Shown one piece after another: positions 55,748 to 64,000 of a stretch of DNA of 64,000 bases (positions are counted from its first letter, which is position 1; every line of letters starts with the position of its first letter). Both the position numbers and the translations under genes were made by a program. The stretch is taken from the NCBI GenBank assembly GCA_024803745.1, contig JANJXV010000128.1:1882001-1946000 (forward strand), read 5' to 3'. This DNA is from Megascapheus bottae. Its lineage: Eukaryota > Chordata > Mammalia > Rodentia > Geomyidae. Under the pieces are notes generated by a model. That model saw only the letters and a program-made list of their open reading frames with translations, did not search any database and was not told the DNA's origin.

Positions 55748-56085
55748 CCAGGAACCAGTGGCTCGTGACAGTAATTCTAGCTAATCAGGAGGCTGAGATG
55801 TGTGAATCCTGGTTGAAAGCTAGCCCAAGACTTAATTCAGTGAGACTCTTATCTCCAACTAACCACCAGAAAACCACATGCGGCTTGGTGACTCAATGGT
55901 AGATCCCTAGCCTTGAGCTTGTGAGCTCAGGGATAGAGGCCAGGCCCAGAGTTCAAGCCTCACCACCGCGCTCAGGGATAGAGGCCAGGCCCAGAGTTCA
56001 AGCCTCACCACCGCGCTCAGGGATAGAGGCCAGGCTCAGAGTTCAAGCCCCACCACTGCCACCAACAATAGAAAACAAGTACCTA
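55748..56085 (+). mobile_element. Composite SINE with triplicated right end
   Basis: CAGTGGCTCGTGACAGTAATTC start, AATCAGGAGGCTGAG, TCTCCAACTAACC, ID-type right part. Its end is present three times (see next entry). Confidence 0.85.
55925..56059 (+). repeat. 45-bp tandem triplication
   Basis: Three units of 45 bp (GCTCAGGGATAGAGGCCAGG... CACCACCGC). Units 1 and 2 appear identical; unit 3 has a few changes. In frame +1 it reads a 15-residue repeat, a by-product of the unit length. Confidence 0.9.
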
Positions 56086-56354
56086 CTACCTCACAATGAC
56101 AACTGTCACACCTTTACATCACCTGGCAATTAAATACAAATGAAAAGAAAGAACACAATTAAAGCTAACTACAAATAAGGAAAGGAATGTTTCCTCACAG
56201 GGCAGGCTTCAAATCAAGATCCTTAGGTCTCAGCTTACTGAGTTGCTACGTGTTAACCAATGTGAGCCACTCAAAATGGATTTTTGCCAGGCAAATGAGG
56301 ACGGTGAGATCTGAGGATCCAGGTTCAAAACAGCCCAGGCAGGTATATCCATGA

Positions 56355-56695
56355 GATGCTTTATTATTATTATTATTATTTATTGTAATTAATAAAAGGG
56401 TTATGTGATATTTGCCACATAGAAGGTGCATTAATTCACATACATTGATACCCTTTCACATGTCTTGGTACCCATTACCCTCCCCCCACCCCGCCCTCCA
56501 CCCCCGTCTTGGTTTTCCCACTTCCCTATCAAATTTCAAATAACCAAATACAAATAAATTCAATATATCATATAACAAAGTGAGATACTGTATCAATATG
56601 AGATACCCAAGGGACAGCAAAGGAGATGAGAGATAACATAGTACATTAAGGACAACAGTCATTCATTATATAGCTTTTGTTTCAATATCCTAGAG
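56355..56695 (-). mobile_element. L1 3' UTR insertion
   Basis: Starts at a (TTA)n run (56361-56381, expanded tail complement) followed by L1 3' UTR closely like 22450-22790. The paralogous block (62425) lacks it. Confidence 0.85.
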
Positions 56696-56699
56696 GAGG

Positions 56700-56870
56700 G
56701 TGAGATCTGAGGATCCATGTTCAAAACAGACCAGGCAGGTATATCCATGAGATTCTTACCAAGGTGCCACCAGAAACCCACAAGGTGTGCTGTGGCTCAA
56801 GTGGTACAGTGCTAGCCTTGAGCTGATGACCTCAGGAACAACGACCAGGTCTTCAATTCAAGCCTCATGT
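56700..56870 (+). mobile_element. ID/composite SINE fragment
   Basis: GGTGAGATCTGAGGATCC, AAGGTGCCACCAGAAACC, TGTGGCTCAAGTGGTACAG, GCCTTGAGCTGATGACC. Counterpart at 62425-62600. Confidence 0.75.
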
Positions 56871-57084
56871 CCATAAATACATAAATATGTACACATATAA
56901 ATAATAAAAAGATTTTATGTGATGATTAAGCAAGAACTGAGATTCCAAGATGAATGAATTTTTTATCTGATCCACAACTTCTAGTTTAATGCCTCGCGAG
57001 TCTGTAGTGTTCCTGGATCATAAAAACCACATTTCCTTCAACAACTGTTGGGAACAATCATGTCACATGACCCAGAGCCTCTAT

Positions 57085-57290
57085 TTTTTTTTGCATTGAG
57101 TGTTTTTGGTATGGGGTCTTGAGCGTTGTCCCTGTCCTATTTCACTCAAAGCTAGCGCTCTACCACTTGAGCCACAGCTCCACTTGTTGAGAGAATCTCA
57201 TGGACTTTATGGACCTGGCTGGCTTTGACCCTCAATCCTCACTTGTCAGCCTTTAGAGCAGGGAGAATTACAGGTGAGAGCGCCCAGCCC
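57085..57290 (-). mobile_element. Composite SINE, minus orientation
   Basis: CTCTACCACTTGAGCCACAGCTCCACTT and AATTACAGGTGAGAGCGCCCAG on plus. Counterpart at 62805-63015. Confidence 0.8.
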
Positions 57291-58177
57291 CTGACCATAT
57301 TAATCTAGTCTTAGTTTAAGATGGCCTTGTGTATGTTTGTTCAGGGCTTTGGGTCATAGTGGTTTCACTGTAGAAATTCATTCTTCTGCATTCTAAGTCT
57401 TATTTGCATACAGACTGGGAGAAATAGTTCAGATTTTCCTATCGATTGCATATGCTGTAGATGGCCTTTAACTGATTTCCAGACTACACTTGAGCAACCC
57501 CCAAATCTTGAATGATTTCCACAACACAATCTTCTTGGCACTCAGCGACCAAAACAAAAAGTGTAGAGATTCTGGGGTCTGAGGGTCAACACAAATGCTT
57601 TCCCAGCTACATCCCCTCATTCCTGAAGAAATTCCAATAGATGACCCATTGGGCTAGGCATGAAAAGGAGACAAAAAGAACAGCCAGCCCAACTTACAGT
57701 AGACACCAAGACAGCAGGAAATTTTACCTTCCCTTTTGACCTTCCCTCCCCAGTCCTCTCTCCATCCCACCCTGTATGTTGTTCTCCTGGCTGCATTCCT
57801 CCCTTTTCTTCCAGCCATTCTTTTGTGCTGAAGTGAGACTTGAACTCAGGCCCTGGCGGCTGTACCCAAGCTGCATTTTCTCAAGGATTGAACTCTACCA
57901 CTTGAGACACAACACAGAAATCATGAAATTCGAGGATATCACATGGATTTTTCTTCAAGTGGAGACCTGAGCATTAACTCAGATCTTGAACTTCTTGAGT
58001 AGCTAGGATTGTACCCACAACCAACACTCTCATTCTTGATTCTCGGGAAATGACACCATTCTGCACATGCTTTTCTTTGGTTTTTATTTTTGATTGGTTC
58101 ATACAGTACAGTTTAGATAGCAAGGAGTTATCACACAACTTACAGGTTTGCACACAAGCATGCAGAAAGGCACTTGA

Positions 58178-59655
58178 CTACAATGCCAGGGCAGAAAGCT
58201 CAGGAAGACACTCCTCTGTGACCACCCAGGAATCATGGGGCAACAGCCTATAAAAGTGGCATATATCCCTCACATCACAGTAGTGGGCACAGATCTGGAC
58301 CTTCTGGGTTATCCCCATGTCTTTCAGTACCGGTATCAACAGAGTACAAACCCGTGCAAACCTCTCAGGATTAATGTTCCAAAAAAAACAATCTTCATCG
58401 TTATAGCTCTCCTGAGGCGCAGGATAGATCCCTAGTCTCAAATGGCTCATCTTGGCTGTGTGACAAAGAAGCATCTTCAGGGCAGCCATGGAAATGTGGT
58501 TTCCATAGAAACTAAAACCTCTGAGCTTAGAGCACTGGATCAGGGCAGGCAGGATGACCAAGAGGTCACCATCATTGATGGCACAGTCCTCCAGGGCCAG
58601 AGTCTGCAGGCTGCCTGCCAAGTGCTCCAGCAGGCTTCTCAGGGGCTCAGGACTGAATTTGCCCATTAAAATATTTCTCAGTCTCAGGTTCTTGAGCTTC
58701 TTGCTACAATTACACCGGATCAGAAGACTCAGATCTCCTTCCTCCAGGAAACAGGAGCTCAAAGACAAGGTTTTCAATGTTGTCAGGCTCCTGACCATAG
58801 CAATGAATGTTCCACGTATAAAGAAGACAGAATGAACGTGCAGTTCCTGCAGATGTTGCAGCTGCCCTAGAAAGGCCCCAAATTGGGAGAAATACCAGGT
58901 ATTGTGAGTGGCTTTGGCTAATCTGACAGCTACTTTGCAGATATGGAAGATCTGAAGGTTCTTCATCTGACCCAGGAAAGGACCCAATTTTTGCATGGTT
59001 CTGTCATAAATTAATTCACTCACGATCAGTTCCTGGATGGAATCCAGCTTCACCACGTTCAGAGCCATGAGGATACTAGAGGTGCAGTCAGAACGAATCT
59101 GCAGCTTCCTTGAGCAGAGCTGGACTCGTTCTTTCCTAGCCCAGGCCCACTGGAGCAGGTAGGTTTGGAGTTCATTCTGGGAGTGCACGTTGATGGTCAG
59201 GTCAAAGGCAATGGTCAAGGGATGTTCTTCCATCTTCCATGAATGGCAGCTAGCACTTAGGCTGTCAGTCAGGTCATTTAGATAGGAGATCTTGGCCATG
59301 GAGGGGTACCCCAATGTCCAGATACCTGGGTGCTCTTTCCGCAGATTGAGTACTTGGAGTTTGCAGTGACTGCAGCGCTCCTTCTTGCCAGAAGCAGATC
59401 AAGTCCATCCAAGACAGCCTTGAAGACGCTCAGGTCAGGTGACTCTTCTAGGGCCCCCAGGGGAAGGCAGTAGAAGGGCCAGGCCTGAACTATGGCTTTC
59501 AGCCCCTCTGTGAGTCCTGTGGCATATGCCTCCAGGAAGAGGGAAGGAAACAGCAGCGCTGGTAGATCCTCTAGGGCAGAGATGGCCAGGGACTGGTTGC
59601 TCAGCAGACTCTGCATGGCCAGACGCTGGAGCGATGGTGGAGTGCTGAGGTCCAT
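58178..59655 (-). pseudogene. PRAME-like copy 6, one-base frameshift
   Basis: Nearly the same as copy 5. The start at 59655 and the first ~90 codons are normal, then one G is missing in the CTTCTTGCCAG stretch near 59387 (copies 1, 3 and 5 have CTTGGCCAG or its equivalent). After that, the frame 58178-59314 stays open for 378 codons to the normal end, with all LRR landmarks (LDSIQELIV, LGQLQHLQELHV, LKTLSLSSC, LQTLALEDC). A very recent loss, an assembly error, or an allele are all possible. A protein from the ATG at 59314 would lack the BC-box-like segment. About 260 bp of the 3' UTR are deleted relative to copy 5. Confidence 0.9.
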
Positions 59656-59768
59656 CTCGATGGACCAGATGTGGACAGCTGTGCAGGCCTCTCTGAATCC
59701 CAGCAGGAAGGAACAGCTTCTAACTGCAGGCTCCAGGAATCTGTTGTTCTTCTCTGGCCTCTTGGCAT

Positions 59769-59860
59769 CTTTATAACCCAACCCTATCCCTACCATGGCG
59801 TATCTACCAATCCAGGGGCAGCTTTTGATGGGATTTCTGAGCTACACCCATTATCTCTTC
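59769..59860 (-). promoter_or_regulatory. Core promoter of PRAME-like copy 6
   Basis: TATAAAG complement at 59769-59775, 120 bp before the ATG. The proximal CCAAT-type box is kept. Confidence 0.6.
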
Positions 59861-59934
59861 ATGAGCTGCTGCACTTCAGGTGAATTCAAACAGTGGTTTT
59901 GACCAGAAGTGATACGATTAAAGGTGTGACCTAG

Positions 59935-60410
59935 GAATTAAATGAAGATGATGACAATTTAAAAGCCTGAAAAAGGATATTGAAACGGATTGAAGGAAAT
60001 GGAAAGGCTTGCATCCACCTCATGAAAATGGCAATATGGAAAAAAAAACTATGTGTACATTCATGCAATACTATCAAAATCTCAACAATATTCTACAATA
60101 ATATAGAAGAAGCCATCCCAAAATTCATATGAAATACCCAAAGATGCAGAATAGCAAGAATATTCCTTAGAGGAAGATCACTGCTGGAGGATTATCAATA
60201 CCAAGTTTCAAAGCCTATTTCAAAGCTACAGTGATAAAAATCAGTTTGGTATTGGCACAAAAATAGACCGGAGGACTACTGGAATAAAATAACAGAATCA
60301 GAAATCAATGCACAGAACTTGAGCTAACATTTCATAAGGGAGCCAGAAACACAGATGGAAGAAAGACAATTTTTTTACCAAAAGGTCCTGACAAACACCC
60401 TTGTGCTGCA
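59935..60410 (+). mobile_element. L1 ORF2 remnant upstream of copy 6
   Basis: Partner of 51240-51720; continues at 61165-61320 after the LTR. Confidence 0.8.
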
Positions 60411-60457
60411 CCACAATGCAGACACAGGACAGCTGTGCTTATGACAGCATCATTTAC

Positions 60458-61160
60458 TGAGGATCGAAGAAAAATAGATATCTATATTTTGATGAACCAT
60501 TTGCATTTTTGAATTTGTATTGAATTTGTATTTTCTTTAACTTGCTTTTCTGCTTCTGTATACTTGCTTGCTATAACCTTAAGGAAGGTAACAGCAGTTC
60601 TCATGACTAATCTACAACCACCCACTCGCCCTTGGGCCCTAGACACTCCCAGATCTGGAGCACGAGTTACCCTCTGGTAGGGAGTATACACATTCCAGAC
60701 CCTCCACCTAGGCCTGGGGTTTCAAGGGCCATCTGGAACCTACAAGGTCGGACTTGCAGGGGTCAGCAAACTAGGGCAATCGCAAGCCCTTTACCATGGA
60801 GATAAAACCATCCTCCTAGAATCACCATAGGGGCTCTGTCCAATCAGTTCAAAGCATGACAGCCTGACCAATGATTAGCCTCAGCCCCTTTCCCACTTTG
60901 TGTCGCACCAATCATTGCTAGAACTTTGGTATGAATTTTCTCACCTGGTGTATCGATTTGTTACTAATGCTTGCTGGGGCCTTCCCTCTACCAATGAATG
61001 TACAAAAGGTGCTGTAATTTTGTGCTCGGGGCCTTTGGTCTGCATTTGATTATCAGTGCACAGGGACCCGTGCTCGAGCTCGTCAATAAATGACTCATTG
61101 CAGTTTGCATTGATCTCTGGCCTCTGGTGATCCTTCCCGGGGGCTTCAAGTTTCTGGGCA
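60458..61160 (+). mobile_element. Solo LTR
   Basis: About 703 bp, starts TGAGGATCG and ends near TTTCTGGGCA. AATAAA near 61085. TATA-like TACAAAAGG near 61011. It interrupts TTTACCATTACAAGG, which is uninterrupted at 51761. A short TTAC duplication is likely, but the 3' boundary is uncertain by about 5 bp. Same family as 34079-34777; class not determined. Confidence 0.8.
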
Positions 61161-61334
61161 GTCTATTACCATTACAAGGATATGGAATCAACCCTGGTAC
61201 CCATCAGTGGATGAAAGAATTATGGTGATTGCACAAACTGGAATTCTATCCTCCATCCATGACAATGGCATGTCACAGTCATATGGAATTAGAAAGCCTT
61301 TAAAAAAGGCACCCTGAACCATTTTGTGCCATTT

Positions 61335-62035
61335 ACATATCGTTTCCTTCCACCCATGGTTTCTTCATTTTGCCACTGTTTTTTATTTCTCTACCCTTTG
61401 TCTGATAAATGTTTGTCTGTTTCAGGAAGGGAAGGGAAGCACAGAAACAATGAGGAATAAAGGAGATCCAGTTCATCAATGATTCTGTTTTGGAAATGAA
61501 CCTCATACTTCAGTGGAGAGGGGAATCTGTAAGGGGAAAATGGGAAGAGAGTCCAGGAGGGGGTGATACTGTGCAAAAAGAAATGCTTTCATCACTTGAA
61601 TCGTGAAACTCGAGTTACTCTGGACATCGCTTTCACACACACACACACACAAAAAAAAAAAAACAAATAAACACACAAACAAACAAAAAACATTTCCAAA
61701 CTTTCAAAGACAGCAACTCACAGCTGTCCCTGCTAGACTAGCTTCAGACTTCCCTCCTCTGCACTCAGCCCGTTGTCTGGTAGAATTAAAGGAAGGATCT
61801 ACCAGATCTCTGTGAGACTCTTTCTTTATTTTCTTTTTTTTTTTTTTGGAGTGGGGTGGGGTGGGGAAGCAGTTCCTCAGTGCTCTGGAAGTCAGTATTT
61901 CTTCTAGAAGAGGAAGGGAAATGTGGCCTTGAGTCGCAGTTGTTTGATTGCATTTGAACTGGCTTTAGATATTGAGGTTGGTTATCCCAGAACACTTGGA
62001 CAAGAAGAAAGAATTTTCTTGCTCTCAGGAAATGT
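61335..62035 (-). repeat. Module M1 upstream of copy 6
   Basis: Uninterrupted version of the M1 module; carries the ERV empty site at 61942-61946. A (CA)n/A-rich run at 61636-61660 replaces the CAA repeat of block A1. Confidence 0.7.
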
Positions 62036-62804
62036 CAAAAAGACCAGATCCACCCTCTGGGAGATGAGTGGGTCACATCTGCCCAGATTATACTCTGAAC
62101 TTTTCAGATACCAGCAATAGCATTTGATTTTATGTCTCAATCGAGATTATTTCCTACATTGGAATCTACTTCCTCTTCTGTATCCCTTCCCGTCAACACT
62201 TTCTGATGGAAAGATATTTTTCTCTCTTTTTTTGTAGAATGTGGGACTGGAATTCTAGGGCTGGGCGCTGTCCCTGAGCTCTTTAGCTCACAGCTACCAC
62301 CCTATCCCTGGAACCACAGCAATATTTCTAGTTTTCTGGTTTTTAATGGAGGAAAGGGTCTCACCGACTTTAGTGCCCAGTGAGTCACTCAAAATGGATT
62401 TTTGCCAGGCAACTGGGAAGGGTGAGATCTGAGGACCCAGGTTCAAAACGGCCCAGCCAGGTATATCCATGAGATTCTTATCACCAAGGTGCCACCAGAA
62501 ACCCACAAGGTGTGCTGTGGCTCAAGTGGTACAGTGCTAGCCTTGAGCTGATGACCTCAGGAACAACGACCAGGTCTTCAATTCAAGCCTCATGTCCATA
62601 AATACATAAATATGTACACATATAAATAATAAAAAGATCTTATGTGATGATTAAGCAAGGACTGAGATTCCAAGATGAATGAATTTTTTATCTGATCCAC
62701 AACTTCTAGTTTAATGCCTCGCGAGTCTGTAGTGTTCCTGGATCATAAAAACCACATTTCCTTCAACAACTGTTGGGAACAATCATGTCACATGACCCAG
62801 AGCC

Positions 62805-63015
62805 TCTATTTTTTTTTGCATTGAGTATTTTTGGTGTGGGGTCTTGAGCGTTGTCCCTGTCCTATTTCACTCAAAGCTAGCGCTCTACCACTTGAGCCAC
62901 AGCTCCACTTGTTGAGAGAATCTCATGGACTTTATGGACCTGGCTGGCTTTGACCCTCAATCCTCACTTGTCAGCCTTTAGAGCAGGGAGAATTACAGGT
63001 GAGAGCGCCCAGCCC
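62805..63015 (-). mobile_element. Composite SINE, minus orientation
   Basis: Duplicate of 57085-57290. Confidence 0.8.
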
Positions 63016-63189
63016 CTGACCACATTAATCTAGTCTTAGTTTAAGATGGCCTTGTGTATGTTTGTTCAGGGCTTTGGGTCATAGTGGTTTCACTGTAGAA
63101 ATTCATTCTTCTGCATTCCAAGTCTATATTGGAATACAGAGTGGGTGAAATAGTTTGGATTTTCCTAATGATTGCATTTTCTGTAGATG

Positions 63190-63300
63190 GCCTTTAATAC
63201 TGATTTCCAGACTACACTTGAGCAAGTCTTGAATGATTTCCACAACACAATCTTCTTGGCACTCAGGGACCAAAACAAGAAGTGTGGAGATTCTGGGGTC
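63190..63300 (-). repeat. Module M2
   Basis: Reverse complement of 30418-30540. The duplicate in block A1 is 57490-57590. Confidence 0.6.
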
Positions 63301-63389
63301 TGAGGATTAACATCACAAAATCTTTTGTCTCACAGACCATTTCTTCTACTGTTGTCACAGAAGGGTGGCCTATGTAGACAGGGCCCCAG

Positions 63390-63690
63390 GCCGGATGTGC
63401 AATTCCAATTGACACAAGGATATTGTTTAACCAGGAAGAACATGGAGCCCTCAAAGATGGGGGTGGAGGTTGTGAGGGACACTGAGACCCAAAGAACAGC
63501 ACTTCTAACTGGCAGAGTTGGCAACCCAACTACTATCTACATCAGCTTAGAAGCTGGGCCAGAGAAGGGGCGGCAGGCTCCACCAGGCTGTCTGAGCCAC
63601 CAAATGCCTGTCCCTCCTTGATCTCCATTGGGAAGGGATGTGGTCAGTATTTACTGAGACTCAGGACCATACGAAAGGCAGAGGCACTAA
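63390..63690 (+). repeat. Module M3
   Basis: Aligns with the complement of 47715-47960 and, over its last third, with 35160-35265. Open frames are short and not shared, so probably noncoding or pseudogenic. Confidence 0.5.
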
Positions 63691-63794
63691 CACACTTTAG
63701 TGCTCAAGCAGGGCTGGCTGGCCCAGGAGATACCACCAGCTCTCAAGGGCTCTGAAGGGTCTCTGCAGCTCTCCTTTGCCACAGGCTACACTTT

Positions 63795-64000
63795 CTTTTC
63801 TTTTTTTTCATTTTTTAATTGTACTTAGTGGAAGGGTTACATGATATTTGCCAGATAGACGGTGCATTAATTCACATACATTGATACCCTTTCACATGTC
63901 TTGGTACCCATTTCCTTCTCCCCCACCCCCACCCCTCATCTTGTTTTCCCCCTTCCCTATTCAATTTCAAATAACCAAATACAAATATATCCAATATATC
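63795..64000 (-). mobile_element. L1 3' end, runs off the window
   Basis: T-rich end then GGAAGGGTTACATGATATTTGCC and the following 3' UTR as in 22450-22650. Confidence 0.9.

Larger units (their letters stand above)
48679..57595. repeat. Segmental duplication block A1 (holds copy 5)
   Basis: Aligns in direct orientation with 57596-63310. Matching parts: 48679-51720 with 57596-60400, 51730-51920 with 61165-61320, 52365-52943 with 61335-61945, 55021-55450 with 61946-62380, 56264-56355 and 56700-57595 with 62383-63310. Differences come from later insertions and deletions, including an ERV in this block and a solo LTR in the other. Confidence 0.85.
57596..63310. repeat. Segmental duplication block A2 (holds copy 6)
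   Basis: Direct-orientation partner of 48679-57595, starting at the GCTTTCCCAGCTACATCCCC block. It begins exactly where block A1 ends, so the two are in tandem. Confidence 0.85.

Noticed and set aside
55925..56059. CRISPR-like repeat array
   Set aside because: Units are head to tail with no spacers and the genome is mammalian.
58178..59314. Copy 6 C-terminal frame as an independent 378-residue gene starting at 59314
   Set aside because: It is the continuation of copy 6 after a one-base frameshift; the internal Met is present in the paralogues as an ordinary residue.

Overview
This is a mammalian, almost certainly rodent, genomic window with no prokaryotic features. Three observations point to a rodent of the Geomyoidea (kangaroo rat, pocket mouse or gopher group). 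It is packed with a dimeric tRNA-derived SINE and a 7SL-plus-ID-type composite SINE, it has young L1 elements, and its only recognisable protein-coding genes are rodent-type PRAME-like genes. The geomyoid assignment rests on my memory of the SINE families and is moderate confidence; rodent is high confidence.

The genes are a cluster of intronless PRAME-family (oogenesin/Pramel-like, leucine-rich-repeat) copies. Copy 1 (4949-6427, +), copy 3 (41249-42715, +) and copy 5 (49500-50975, -) are open across about 490 codons. Copy 6 (58178-59655, -) has a single-base frameshift near 59387. Copy 2 (20078-21105, +) has an internal deletion of about 450 bp plus a frameshift and a stop. Copy 4 (45366-46592, +) is an old, badly decayed paralogue. 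Two further relics lie at 8030-8290 and 17230-17900. Copies 1, 2, 3, 5 and 6 share a nearly identical leader with a TATA box and inverted CCAAT boxes. The same piece of antisense L1 ORF2 sits directly upstream, so whole units (promoter plus gene plus flanks) have been copied rather than retroposed independently.

Layout: 1-4760, upstream region of copy 1 with old L1, SINEs and an ancient module shared with copies 5 and 6. 4760-8700, copy 1, its 3' flank, an L1 3' end and a gene relic. 8700-17220, a mosaic of older L1 fragments with nested SINEs and a nested L1. 17230-22260, a relic and copy 2. 22434-29742, a full-length L1 in minus orientation with an intact ORF1, a broken ORF2 and a perfect 16-bp target duplication. 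29790-41000, SINEs, L1 pieces, LTR-like repeats and a little unique sequence. 41040-46600, copies 3 and 4. 46600-48680, sequence I cannot identify. 48679-63300, two large direct duplicates holding copies 5 and 6. One of them received a deleted betaretrovirus-like ERV (52944-55020) and the other a solo LTR (60458-61160) after the duplication; the partner copy shows the empty site in both cases. 63790-64000, the 3' end of another L1 running off the window.

PRAME-family proteins are germline/early-embryo LRR proteins, several of which act as substrate receptors of cullin-2 ubiquitin ligases. Nothing in the window says what these particular copies bind. The most interesting feature is the cluster's evolution: a promoter-bearing intronless gene amplified in both orientations, with a homogenised 5' third and strongly diverged LRR region. 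I did not find an unrelated novel system.
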